A stretch of 64,000 nucleotides of DNA from Marasmius tenuissimus (GCA_029532415.1 JAQOTA010000014.1:124001-188000); one strand, 5' to 3'; counted from the stretch's first letter, positions 34,908-46,069 are shown. Program-made: numbers and translations. The notes: generated from the letters alone by a model not told the origin.

Positions 34908-35416
34908 TCAAGTGGACAAGTAGAATTCAAGTCCAAGGTGATCTCTGAACCGTAAGAACTTCTCATGTCCAAGATTCTTCGTAAACATGTCTGCGGGATT
35001 ATAGACTCCTTCAATAAAGAACAACTCGACTTTGCCATCTTCAACACACGATCGAATGTAATGATATCGAATATCGATGTGCTTGGTTCGGCGTTCTTGA
35101 ACCGGATCAGATGCAATGAAGATAGAGCCTTGATTATCTCTGCAGATTGGAATAGGACCTAAGTCAATTCCAAGTTCAGAGAGTAGCGATCTTATCCAGG
35201 AAGCTTGACGACTGCAATCTGACAGTGCCATATACTCAGCCTCAGTGGAAGAAAGAGCTACAGTCTTCTGGGCATGTGATTGCCACGAGAAGATGCTGCC
35301 TGCTAACTTGAAGAAGTAGCCAGTGATTGAACGGCGTTTGATAGGATTGGCAGCCCAATCCGAGTCTGTGAACGCAAGAAGACCTCCATCAGAGTCACCA
35401 TCGTAGACAAGGTCTT
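34908..35416 (-). pseudogene. Copia RNase H domain, 5'-truncated
   Basis: C-terminal part of a copia Pol. It contains GGLLAFTDSDWA (first Asp), the linker SITGYFFKLAGSIFSWQS, SSTEAEYMALSDCSRQASW (Glu and Asp), RDNQGSIFIASDP and TKHIDIRYHYIR, and ends GLEFYLST at 34908. It is joined abruptly at about 35405-35420 to the extreme N-terminus of the polymerase (WVFDVKSNGRKKAR) in another frame, so it cannot be expressed as part of the normal polyprotein. The domain itself has no stop. Confidence 0.85.
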
Positions 35417-37281
35417 GCTTTCTTGCGACCATTCGACTTAACGTCGAAGACCCATCTATTTCTGATGGCTTTGCGACCTTTAGGTAAGTCACAGAGTTCA
35501 AAGACCTTGCGCTTACGAAGTGCCTCAAGTTCTTCATGGCAAGTGTTCTTCCATTCCTTCTGTTGCTCAACTGGCAACTTTAGAATATTGCGGAGTGTCC
35601 ACTCTCTGATATTAGAGAAATCAGGAGTATCAGACGTTGGAAGCGAATCGTGAACTGGAACGGCATTGTTCAACAGGTAAATCACGAATCCTACTCCCCC
35701 TTCTTGGGTCAGTCTTTCAACTACGCTTTCTTCCTCATGCGACTCAGTGCTTCCACTGGGTTCTGGAGCAGGCGGAGGCGGAAGTGGACCAGGAATCCCC
35801 TTTTTACCACCTTTGCCTTTCCTAGATCGTGAAGAGCTAGGACGATCAACTGGATGTGAAGGTTCTTTATCTCCAGTGACATTTCTCCAAGTATTTTTAT
35901 TCTCTAAGTTGCGAATAATATCTGAGGGTCTATTTGGGTTCCACTGTTCACCAAATATGTTACCAGGTTGCGTTGTACCCTTCTGCTGCCTCGAAGACCG
36001 GCATGGACCATCCGCTGCTGGTGCAGTCGGAGGAACGGCGGGCTTGCCTGGAGGTGTCAGAGGACCAGATTGAGGGAGTGACATATCCCCTGGCACAGAG
36101 CCACCTGCAGGTTCGTCAACCTGAGGTTCTGATCTCTTAGAAGGTTCGGAGTGACGTCTGAGATCTGGAAATGGAGTATCGTCCCAATTGTCATCAGAGT
36201 CTTCATCTTCCGAAGGAATGTTGGGATTTTCACCCAAAGTAAATGGTTCACTACCAACAGGTGTGAAGCCACGAGTTTTGGCATCAGGACACTTATTGTA
36301 CAGCGTCTCATCGAATAGTGCAGTGCTACCTTTGAATACGGAATTATTACTTTGCATGAACAGGAAGCCTTTCATCCCATCTTGGTAGCCAATGAAAGTC
36401 ATCAACTCACTACGAGGAGCAAGCTTATTCTTCCTACGATCTTCAGGAATGAAGACGTAGGCTGCACAACCCATAACTCAGAGATGTGAAACATCAGGTG
36501 CTTCGCCGTAAAGCATTTCGAACAGGGTTTGCCAGCTCAAACGTTGCACAGGAGTGCGGTTGTAGAGGTGGACGGCGTGCACATGGCAGAATTCCCACCA
36601 GGACTGAGGCATGCAAGCTTCAAAGCGAAGAGCTTCAGCCTTCTCATGAATAGTCCTGTTGAATCGTTCAGCATGACCGTTTTGTTGTGGTGTATACGGT
36701 ATGCTTTGATCCCTCTGGATCCCATACTCTTTCAGTACTGCATCGAACTTATCTCCTTTGTACTCTCCCCCTTCATCGGACATCCAGGTCTTAACAACAG
36801 CATTGAATTGTGTCTTGACCATAGTAAGGAAGTCCTTCAAAGCGGGTACTGCCTCGTCTTTCATCTTGAGCTTGGAGGTCCAAACGTACAACGTGCAGTC
36901 ATTGAGAAAAGAGATGTAGTACTTGTACCAGTGATACGATTCAGCTGGGTATGACTTCAGATCTGAATGTATGCGTTCAAACGGTTTAGAAGCTCTTGTT
37001 GTAGAGTTGGGGAACAATTTCTCATGCATCTTGCCTTCAGCACAACCACGACACAAAGGTGTCTTCTTAGTAGGCATCTTAAGGTCAAGTGGGAAACCTT
37101 GCGTATGTTTCCGAGCTTTATTCAGGGCTTTATCCGATGGATGCCCAAAGCGTCTGTGCTCAATATCGTAGTCGACGTTGTAAACGACCGACTTGGCCAT
37201 TAAAACCTCAGCAGATGCTTTCCGCGAGTGTACCCAATAAATGGTTTGACCAGGCATATGAGGATAGGAAACAAGCGACTG
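35417..37281 (-). pseudogene. Copia integrase and linker, interrupted
   Basis: Continuous frame (with Gag) interrupted by TGA at 37284-37282 and 36480-36478. It contains the zinc-binding HHCC region (RRFGHPSDKALNKA, CRGCAEGKMHEKLF), then the integrase core with IHSDLKSY, WMSDEGGEYKG and PQQNGHAERFNR, giving the three catalytic acids. Beyond the second TGA follow MGCAAYVFIPEDRRKNKLAP and the copia linker, rich in Pro, Ser and Glu. The frame ends at the beginning of the polymerase. Both TGA codons sit where Arg is expected: SSQR-QS and SHL-VMGC, the second matching the usual HLRV/HLRVFGC context. Confidence 0.85.
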
Positions 37282-39474
37282 TCATCGCTGTGATGAATAG
37301 AAGGCCAACTTCTTCGCGTTTCCACGAATTGATAGACCATCTTGAAGGAACTCTCCAATTGATAGTAGATGTATATCCAATTGAGGTATGTAATAGACAG
37401 GATAGAGACGCGAAACGCGCTCAGTAAGTTTCCCGTCATGTCCTTCAACGTTATGCTTAATGAAGACAGTGCCTTTACCCTTGATCTGTATAGGGTTGCC
37501 CTTATTCGCAGTATTTACGATAGGACCATCAAGCGATTCATATTCAGCGAAATCATTCAAATCATTCGTGAAATGAGAGGAGGCACCAGAATCAAGGAGC
37601 CAACCCTGTGCGTTGTTCACACTTTTCTTTCCCTTACATTGAGTACAACCCACAAAGTGGGTGGAAATAGCATTGCAAAAATGTACAAGTGATGCCAGAT
37701 CACTACAACTACCGCGCGCACTACTGATACCAACTAGTTGAGAGCAGTGCTGTAGGTTTGCATCAGCTTGGGAAAGCAGGTCAAGGTATGGTACTTGCCT
37801 GTCATCATGGAACGATCCAAGAGAGACGTCATCCGGGACGTCCTCAACCCCTGCAGCTTCAGCAATATTGTTGTCAACATCATTACTGAATAGAGAGGTC
37901 ATATCTTCCATACCGTCGTCAGATCCCCAATCCATCTCTACATCTTCATCAGGATCAGCGCTACGAGAGCGTTTAGAAGAAGTAGAAGAAGGAGATCCGG
38001 CTCCCTCATATCCCTCATCATCCTCCAAAAGACGCTTGGACAAGGACGCACATGGTTGTTCAATGCGATCCTGGAGCGAACGATTGGTGGCGGACGTGAC
38101 AATCTGTTTGAAGGGTTTGAGATACCGCGCCGTCTTGGGGGCACCAAGTCTGTCAGCAAGGGAACACGCTTCACGGACATCATCAAATACTGACTGAGAT
38201 GGCTTGAAGCCAGTGAAGGACTGCATGGCAGCCGGGTTCTTCTGGACAGCTGGCTGAGGGACAGTGCTGTCGCAGGACTTGTCCCAGTGACTGGTGAAGT
38301 GAGCTGGGGGCGGCGATCCCATAGCGCGAACAGGAGGGGTGCTGGCAATCTCGGCGCGCAAAGAATTGTTGACTGCGTTCAACGCAATACGTTCCCTATG
38401 GTCGGTGATCGAGGAGTAAGGACGGATAGGAGCGGGGGAAGCTACAACGGATGCATAAGATGCCAGATGGGAGTGACCATGCAACCGATTGTTACCACCG
38501 TTGTTACCGCTGGCGTTGCCGGGACCCTGATGCTGGTTGATACCACCACGGGTACCACGCTGCTGCTGCTTCTTCTTCTTACCGTTATTCTGGTTCGAAG
38601 AAGGACGTTGCTGCTGCTGCTGCTGTGGTTGACGGTGTTGACCATGCTGCTGCTGTCCGCGCTGCTGATGTTGCTGCTGCAGACGCTGCTGCTGACCAAA
38701 GGATGGCTCACGGTTGCCAGCACGCTTGACCGCAGAGAGGCGGTTGGCAAGCTGAGGGTTCTGGTGCTCATATTCGATCATGATAGCTTCATGAACGTCG
38801 GCAACGGTGAGGGTGCTGGAGCTCTCAGGATCCCTATCAAAGTCATGAAGGGACTTGGAGGAAGCGGCGTCCCATTCAAGAGGAATAGCTGCGATGAGAA
38901 GGAGGGCTTTGATCAACTCGGGGAGTTCAACCCCGACCTTGGCAAGACGTTCAATGTAATGTTTGAACTTGGCGATGCCAGCCTGGGGATGGCTAGTAGT
39001 AAGCCGGAAAGACACCAGCTTGACGAAGTCGCCATAAATGGTAGACAGAGTTGGTTCGCCATAGGTGGTGACGATGGTGGACCAGGCTTTGGTGGTGTCC
39101 ATGTCCTTGAGGGGTTCAAAGACTTCCTTCATAGAGGTCAACTGAATGATACCCATCAGCTGGAGGTCTTTCTCCTCCCAAGCTTCCAGCGCAGTGTTGT
39201 ACGCCGTGATCTGGGCTTCAGTAGGGTCTGCCCGATCAGGTTCCTCATCGGAATCAGCAGGTGCAGCTGCAGGCATAGCTGCCGCACCGGGGGAAGGAGT
39301 GACCGTAATGGTCGGAATGATGTCCCCCAGAGGGTACGTTGGCTTCTTAGCCACACCAGTAAGGTGACGATGAAGGCCTTGAGCCTTGGTTACAGCTTCC
39401 ATTTCACCATTATAGGTCTGGCGGAATCCAGTGCCGTCGAAGCGACCAGAGAAGAATTTCTTAACGTCGAACAT
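37282..39474 (-). CDS. Copia Gag plus aspartic protease
   Basis: Open frame of 730 aa. It starts MFDVKKFFSGRFDGTGFRQ and has a Gag domain to about residue 260 (IIQLTSMKEVFEPLKDMDTT, IAKFKHYIERLAKVGVELPE). A long Gln-rich basic region (about 270-320, repeated QQ and KKKKQQQRG) stands where a CCHC zinc knuckle would be expected; I see no CCHC. The acidic segment DPDEDVEMDWGSDDGMED follows, then the retroviral-type protease active site WLLDSGASSHFTNDL near residue 630. The frame stops at a TGA (37284-37282) that in related elements would be read through into integrase. Start chosen as the first ATG after the 5' LTR and primer site. Confidence 0.85.
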   Translation of the reverse strand: MFDVKKFFSGRFDGTGFRQTYNGEMEAVTKAQGLHRHLTGVAKKPTYPLGDIIPTITVTPSPGAAAMPAAAPADSDEEPDRADPTEAQITAYNTALEAWEEKDLQLMGIIQLTSMKEVFEPLKDMDTTKAWSTIVTTYGEPTLSTIYGDFVKLVSFRLTTSHPQAGIAKFKHYIERLAKVGVELPELIKALLLIAAIPLEWDAASSKSLHDFDRDPESSSTLTVADVHEAIMIEYEHQNPQLANRLSAVKRAGNREPSFGQQQRLQQQHQQRGQQQHGQHRQPQQQQQQRPSSNQNNGKKKKQQQRGTRGGINQHQGPGNASGNNGGNNRLHGHSHLASYASVVASPAPIRPYSSITDHRERIALNAVNNSLRAEIASTPPVRAMGSPPPAHFTSHWDKSCDSTVPQPAVQKNPAAMQSFTGFKPSQSVFDDVREACSLADRLGAPKTARYLKPFKQIVTSATNRSLQDRIEQPCASLSKRLLEDDEGYEGAGSPSSTSSKRSRSADPDEDVEMDWGSDDGMEDMTSLFSNDVDNNIAEAAGVEDVPDDVSLGSFHDDRQVPYLDLLSQADANLQHCSQLVGISSARGSCSDLASLVHFCNAISTHFVGCTQCKGKKSVNNAQGWLLDSGASSHFTNDLNDFAEYESLDGPIVNTANKGNPIQIKGKGTVFIKHNVEGHDGKLTERVSRLYPVYYIPQLDIHLLSIGEFLQDGLSIRGNAKKLAFYSSQR

Positions 39475-39758
39475 GATAGTAAGAGGTTAGGTTTGGTGTT
39501 GGATCTAGAAAAGACAGCATCAGCATGCGTCTAATCAACACAGGGAGTGGCCATCAAGGCGCTATGCTCAACGAGGAGCATTGGATCCTTGAGATCCGAT
39601 GTCGTCGAAGGACGTACATCAATGCCATAGATCGAGCACTCAATTAAGAGGTCGATGGCAACATGCAGGTCTAGCCTAGCTAGCCGATGACAGCAGCCTA
39701 GGGGCACTTGTCGCTGACAGCAGCCATCAAGGCGCTCATCATTGTAGTCGGGCTAACC

Positions 39759-39771
39759 GGGGCCCATAACC
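39759..39771 (-). promoter_or_regulatory. Primer-binding site
   Basis: GGTTATGGGCCCC follows the 5' LTR directly on the element strand. It resembles the primer site of Drosophila copia, which uses the 5' half of initiator tRNA-Met, and matches the complement of the initiator anticodon-loop region (GGGCTCATAACC) except at about one base. Confidence 0.55.
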
Positions 39772-40092
39772 TGATGAGCCAGCATGATGCCTAGCGCAGA
39801 GGACTACAACGTGGCTACACTACTACTTACCAGAGAGGAGTTTAGAGAGATAGAGGCGAGACGTAGAAGCTCAAGCACACTGTAGATTCAAGTAGAGAAC
39901 TATGAGCTTATATACATGTAGATACAATAGAGTTACCATATAGGGACGACAATAGGAATTGTACATATGAGCATATAGAATAATGAAGAATAGAACAATA
40001 ACGAATGCATTGTCCCGCATAATACAATGGCAGGAAGTATGAACCGGGACTTCGGATATACCGGGATCTAATTATAGTCTACAGATTCAACA
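39772..40092 (-). repeat. Copia 5' LTR
   Basis: 321 bp, ends TGTTGAATC...GGCTCATCA on the element strand. Paired with 34542-34865. Confidence 0.93.
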
Positions 40093-42443
40093 ATCGGCAA
40101 CCTTACGCTTACCCTTTCCCTTTGACTTCGCCGACTTCAGTTTTTCCTCAACCTCCTCGTCGTCTTCAGCATCAGAGTCCTCGATAATTCTTGTCGCAGT
40201 GCTTCTTCGGTACGTTTTCTTCAAGTTTGAGGTCGACGGCTGTTTGACAGGAGGTGGTGGTTTGTCTTCCTCGGTCTCGGGCTCCGTGACAGATTCAGCT
40301 TGGGTCATCTGAAGATGGATAAGTTACGAGAAGAGAATACAATGCAAGAAACACCTACGGCATCTGCCTCTGAGGTCTTTGCACCTCTCTGAGTCTGAGT
40401 TGACCCTCCAACGTACTGTGTCTCGTCAATGGCCATGGCATCAGCTGCCAGGCCAAAGTCGTTGTCATCACCCAAGTTGTTGTCACTATCCCAGTCCATC
40501 AGTTGTTCACCCAAGAGGTCTGTGGGATCTTCAACTTGGCTGCTGTTAACGAGAGAGCCGATGGTGCGAGGTGGTGGTGCAAAATCATCAGTGACGGGGG
40601 CGGCTACTTCAGTCTTGTCGGCAGAGGTAGAAACGAGGGCGTCGTCATTGGTAAAGGGAGGAAGGGCACTGTCATCAGTAGATACTTGGATGATGACAGT
40701 AGAGACGAGGGCAATGCGGCGTTGCTCAAGACAAGTCTCAAGAGATTCGACCTGGTCCATAGAAGTGTCTGCTGTGACAGCAGCACCAACTGCTGCAGCA
40801 GCTTTCACCGCTATCAAGAACAGACGCCTGAACTCTCTCTTCTGTAGGGTCTTGCCAAACATCAAATCTGGGTCAACATCTGTGTCTTCCTTGGATGTTG
40901 GGTTGACGGATGCACCAGCAAGGCCCTCACTAACAGAGAATATCAGAAGAAACGGAAAACTGAGAGTGTAAACTGTGACTTGCGTTTTCCACCAGTACAG
41001 GGTGTCCCGTGCAAACACCGGGTCATCGAAGTACCTTAACACAGCCCTGTGTAGTTGCGAGTTGAGCACGCCATTCTGGCCTTTCCTCCAGTGGCCGCTC
41101 ATGCCAATTGCATGAATGCCCTTTGAGCAATGTCAGAACGAGTGCAGGGAGAAAAACAGTGAGGTGCGCAACTCACATGAACTACAGCATAGGCGATGGT
41201 ATCTTTTGTAGGCTCCAGCAAGCCATGCTTGGCGGCTCAGAGAAGGCTCTTCACCAGGGGTGAACATCACACCGTGCAACGCGGCAGCCTCTGGTCCCAT
41301 ATAGATGAACTTCCATATCTAGGAAGATATGTCATTAGCTACTGGTCAGTAAGTAAACAGAACACGACTTACAAGGACCAGGAACAACGATCTAAAAAGA
41401 CCATCTTCGGGATCCGATTCGTCGCAGACGCCATTCTTGTAAAGGCAAAGGCCAAGATCATGTGCCCTGCACTTGATCTGGCCATTTTCAAGTTTGGCTA
41501 GGAATCTACAGCACAACTTAGTACTGCAATGATCAAACGAGAAGGTACTTACGCATCTGGATCTGCATCGAACTCGGCTACAAATTCTGGAGGGATCATG
41601 ACACGAGCAATCTGTTTGCGATTGGTGCCACGTTGATTCTTCGGTGCGTGCATGCTGAGTGGAGGATCAAACGAGGTGATACTCAGGAATCGCTGCAGGA
41701 ATTCCAAAGCGGCGGCCTTGGGTTGACGTGTATCTTGAGCTCTTGAGTCTTTCTTTGATACATTCAGCTGTATGTATGTCAGTCATTGCGAGGTAGGTAT
41801 GTTATAGATCACTTACCATTTCCGCCATATCCTTGAGGAGGTTGTGCTCGAGCATATCCTCGAGGTCTTTCAGTAGCTGTTCCTTGCCGATATGTTCCTT
41901 GAAAGCATTGAAATGCCTGAGGCATTCATCTCTAATGAGGAAGTGGGATCAATGTGAGGCCAAGAGGAGGAAAAATGTGCATGAACCTTTCGTCCCCGTC
42001 CTCTGGTAGGCCTACCATGTCAACACCCTCAAGGACAAAGTGCTTGTTGATGCCAGCGTACAGGACACCGATATGACTGACGTCGAAGGTGACTGTCTTT
42101 GTGTTCCAGCGAGCACTATCCTTGTATATATCAAGGCGGTTATCGTGCCTATATCAAGTATCAGTGAAAGTCCAGACAAAAGAGTGCATATAACGTACTT
42201 TTTCTTTCTGTCTCCTTTAGTTTCCTTGTACTTCTTCAGTATACACTTGATGGACATGGTTCCCTCCTTCTTGCCGGTGATCTTGACCTTTGACGACACT
42301 GGACTTTGAGCTGGTGCCGGTTTTGCTGGAGCTTTGCACTTCGATGAGGCGCCCTGTGAACGAGCCTCGCAATGAGCAGCCGTCTGAGAGCGAGTACGCT
42401 GGAGCTCTCCAGTGGTTTGAGAACGAGTGCGGTGAGCTTTCAT
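40093..42443 (-). pseudogene. 5' part of the host gene split by copia
   Basis: Unrecognised basidiomycete protein. The start ATG at 42443 gives MKAHRTRSQTTGELQRTRSQ and a basic Ala/Pro/Lys N-terminus. It is followed by six or more exons joined by GT-AG introns of about 47-57 nt. Readable segments are NRLDIYKDSARWNTKTVTFD, HIGVLYAGINKHFVLEGVD, ECLRHFNAFKEHIGKEQLLK, ALEFLQRFLSITSFDPPLSM, AEFDADPDAFLAKLENGQIK, GMSGHWRKGQNGVLNSQLHR, then an Asp/Ser/Thr-rich tail and a Lys-rich nuclear-type stretch ending KGKGKRKVAD at the copia LTR. A one-base frame change is likely near 41235 (between GEEPSLS and KHGLLEPTKD). Interrupted by the 5.5-kb copia, it should yield a truncated product. Family and function unknown; a multi-copy lineage-specific family is plausible. 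Confidence 0.6.
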
Positions 42444-42728
42444 GGTGAATATGGATGTGATCGTGATAGTGATCAGGAAAGACGCGTTGACGCCCATGAG
42501 CGCCAGACATGTCCTTTTATAGTAACCCAAATTAGGGTTAGGTTTTACTAGGCCTCCCTCTGTGAATACAGACAAAATGAGATCAATTCGCGTATGTACC
42601 AGTACGTTGGGAAGCTAGATAGACTGCAAGAAAATAGGAGGCTATGTACCTTGGCGTATTTCCGGCCTGTGTGAGAACTCTTTCTTGGCTTCTGCCCTAC
42701 ACTCTGTCATGTACTTCTTCGCATTCGC

Positions 42729-44239
42729 TCATTGCCTCGATGATTCCTTCACCCTCGCAACTTGAAGGTGAGGATGAAGGTCCAGCCGCTCATTGGTGAG
42801 TCTCTCCTTGTCCTTTCCTTCCCTCAAAATGACCCCCCCGACGATCCACTGATTCTGTGGTTCCTGTTCCTTTAGGTACCATGTGCGAACACGACAAACA
42901 AGCTTTCCAATATGCTCGTCGTTGCCTGCTATGACCACCAACAAGGCTGTTTCAGTGCTCGGCTTGATGGGATCTGTCGTCATATGGATGAACCTGTGTG
43001 TAATAGTGTGCGTGACAGACATGTCCCCCCACCCCGATTTGTATCTGACGACTACACCCTGGGATGTTAATTTGGGAGTGACATAAACTGGTTTCCCTCC
43101 TGAATTGTGTGGGCCGCCAACAATCAACACCTCGATCTTCAGATCAACAAGTTTCGGGTGTAAGATCCAATGGTCGCGTTCTGTTGGGGCTAGCTCGCCC
43201 AAAGGGTTCCAAGAGTCAGACAAGTGTTGGGAAAATCGCGGAGAACGGGGAGGTGGTGTAGGTGTGCGCAGTTGAGGAGTACGAGGGTTTACGACGGGGA
43301 GCCTATGAAACCTCGAAAGGTAAGAAGCTGGGGTGAAATTTGGATGAGGAAGATCTGGGCGGAGGTACCAAACCTCATATGTATGGTCCATCGGGCACCA
43401 GAGGTTCAAGCGTTGAAGACTTTTGATTTCGACAACATCCCTGTAGTCGATCCTCTCAATAGGTGCTTCCCGGCCTGCTAGTATGATGTCCAGCTTGATG
43501 TCGAGCAGCAAACCAGATTTGACTGAGGTGAGGTCGGCCTCCGGCGACATGTCAATGACCGTGTCCAGCAGGGACCAGTCGATGTGTACGCCTCGGACAG
43601 TTCCCGTAACACCTTTTTGTTGAGAACCAATGACCAAGATGGTGGCCCTGACCCAGGGCCCACGACGACCAGTGTACATGGGTCGCGTTCCGGTTTCTTC
43701 TGGACCCAGATTAGGACCCATCACTTCCTCAATTGGTTCGTCTGTTCGTGGAGTTTGCTCAGTGGAGAGTTCGATAGCAGGTCCTGTGGAGGGTTCTGCA
43801 GAGGTGGTAGAGGGTTGATAGAGGTTTCGGGAGTAGTTTCGTGAATCCGAGGTGAGCTTGATGAGCCTTCAGCGAGAAGACTAGCGGAAACAACGTCAGC
43901 GATGACCCTGGCAGCGTCGCAGTTGGTCATTCAAAAGTGATCAGACGCTCATATCTGGCCAATAACGTCCGATTGGAAGTCTCTCTTTCATTTTTCTGCC
44001 TGCTCTTGTTCTCACTCAACTGCCGCTTCATTTTCATCTTCCCATTCGTCGTCATCTCTGTGATACAGCGCCAATCTCGAAGATCCTTCCTTGTCCCGCC
44101 GCAGTAATCTTGGCTGAATCAAAAGAGTTAGTGAAATCCAGATTGTAGTATCCCTGCACATACCATTTCGGTGTTTTGGTACAGAGAGGTTTGGTATAGG
44201 GAGAGTTGAAGAGGTCCGAGCTGAGCGGGTGACACCCGG
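42729..44239 (-). CDS. Protein with a KOW-like motif, 5' end missing
   Basis: Main exon 43724-42729, extendable upstream to about 43830, encodes GPWVRATILVIGSQQKGVTGTVRG. That segment has the glycine spacing of a KOW/SPT5-type motif. After a Pro/Ser linker comes a second beta-rich segment (HWILHPKLVDLKIEVLIVGG, VYVTPKLTSQGVVVRYKSGW), and the protein ends VARVKESSRQ. Candidate upstream exons are at 44239-44160 (PGVTRSARTSSTLPIPNLS) and 44110-44014 (RLLRRDKEGSSRLALYH, then DDDEWEDENEAAVE), joined by plausible introns. No start codon is evident; the inverted-repeat element at 44355 lies about 115 bp upstream and may have replaced the 5' end. RNA-polymerase-associated function would be a guess from the motif only. 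Confidence 0.45.
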
Positions 44240-44359
44240 CCTGTAGAAAACCAAACCGTCAGCATCGATGCTGCGGTTTTCAGTTTAGAGATAATGAAAA
44301 ATTGTATTGTAGGTACAAGAAAAAAAAGGAAAACTTACTATGTTGAGGGACTCAACCAC

Positions 44360-44600
44360 GATGGTGGTGGTAATGAGTCAAGCCAGGCATGAGGCTGTGC
44401 ATTGCGCGCGAGCGCGGGTTGTATCCAGAGCCAAACAACGATTCTGGCGCAAGCGCCTTGAGCTGGCGCCTAGCCTAACCCTAGGCGCTAAGCTCAACCC
44501 TAGGCGCTTGCGCCAGAATTTTTGTTTGGCTCTGGATACAACCCGCGCTCGCGTGCGATGCACAGCCTCCTCCTTGGCTTGACTCATTACCACCACCATC
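44360..44600. repeat. 241-bp near-palindrome
   Basis: Two arms of about 100 bp (44360-44459 and about 44500-44600), inverted and highly similar, around a center containing several AGGCGC/GCGCCT units. Translations of the two strands are almost the same (MVVVMSQAR against MVVVMSQAK), which shows the symmetry. It could extrude a long hairpin. Confidence 0.9.
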
Positions 44601-44988
44601 AGCTATTCTACAATGCCAACATACAACATTCCCAGTGAGTTTTCTTCACTTTTCGTTCATTTCTATCTACTAACATATTCTACAGCTATAATCGGGGGTC
44701 TCTCAAGCACCACAGCCAGCGAGGACAGCAAAACTCTTGGAGAACCTCATCTACCCTTGGGAACAACAAGAATGGATTTTGTGACGAGTCCAAAGAAATT
44801 TTTTGGCATGATTCAGGATGGGAGATGAGTAGAGATAGGGCAACTTTGTAGAATGGATATTGACACGTTGATGGTGCGTATCTTTCCAATTTCACCTTCG
44901 TCGTACTGATGTACTATCCCAACTAGCAGGCTATGTGGCGCTCGAAAATGTCTATCTGTACAACAGCGTCGTGTACATTGTCAAAAAC

Positions 44989-45455
<467 letters not shown>

Positions 45456-45464
45456 TGCTGGTGT

Positions 45465-45966
45465 TTGCTATCCACCCAGCAGCTGCCAAAGCCTTCCGCG
45501 CCACCGGTTCTTCCTGTTCAAAGTCCTACCGTATCAGGTCAAGCATGGCCAAAGCATAAACGGGTTGACACTACACCCCCAGCCCCAGCCCTGCCGTCAT
45601 CTTCCTTAACAATAACACCCAACCACCCACGGCTCAAGGACATCGTCAAACAGAAAGAGACGGCTTCTCCCCTTACGTCGCAGAGTCATGACAATGAAAG
45701 CTGCCCCAGCGAAGCCATTGGCTGTTCCATCCTCATCATTGTTGTCCTCTGGTGTACGAAAGGACCCTCTGTCCAATCCTCCGTGTGGTTTCGTCCCCTA
45801 TGAATACAACCCGGTGGCTGATTCGATGCTGCTGAATGACAAGGAGGATTTGTTGCATGAATCCAAGGTTTCGCCTCAGCAGGAAAAGCAGTTTAGAAGG
45901 TTGGCATTCCTTGTGGTTGCTCTCCTTTTGCTCTTCCTGTTGGAGAGAGAGAGTCAATGCCATTGA
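45465..45966 (+). other. Pro/Ser-rich fragment with a hydrophobic end
   Basis: Overlapping frames encode SHDNESCPSEAIG or, in the neighbouring frame, SSLLSSGVRKDPLSNPPCGF, PQQEKQFRRLAFLVVALLLL and FLLERESQCH, the last resembling a membrane anchor. Probably a piece of another captured gene; the source is not recognised. Confidence 0.3.
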
Positions 45967-45984
45967 GCCCGCAAGAAATTGACT

Positions 45985-46069
45985 GTGCCCTCATAGTAAA
46001 GTGGTTACGTTGTTAGTTGCAGCTCCTGCTGGTCTGAGCGGCTCTCGGTTTGAATCCGAGAGAGGGCCC
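45985..46069 (+). tRNA. tRNA-like sequence, probably degenerate
   Basis: Contains an A-box match (TAGTAAAGTGG at 45994-46004), a D-arm-like GTAA-AGTGG-TTAC, a T-arm CTCGG-TTTGAAT-CCGAG with a B-box GGTTTGAATCC (46048-46058), and 5'/3' ends GCCCTC/GAGGGC that pair as an acceptor stem. GAGCGGCTC could be a long variable arm. No standard anticodon stem-loop could be drawn, so identity is undetermined; it may be a tRNA-derived SINE head or a relic. Confidence 0.35.

Larger units (their letters stand above)
34542..40092 (-). mobile_element. Ty1/copia retrotransposon lacking reverse transcriptase
   Basis: A 5,551-bp element with LTRs at 34542-34865 and 39772-40092, about 95 percent identical with a few small indels. 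LTR ends are TG...CA. Between them, on the minus strand: Gag-protease, integrase and RNase H H-domain; the reverse-transcriptase palm is missing. No 5-bp target duplication is visible (flanks cttca and atcgg). The element interrupts a host gene near its 3' end. Confidence 0.93.

Noticed and set aside
38287..39534. 415-codon plus-strand frame with long Leu runs
   Set aside because: It is antisense to the Gln-rich copia Gag; CTG-rich complement of the Gln codons explains the Leu runs.
42525..42550. Telomere-like TTAGGGTTAGG
   Set aside because: Fewer than two full repeats, inside the 5' flank of a host gene; no sign of an interstitial telomere.
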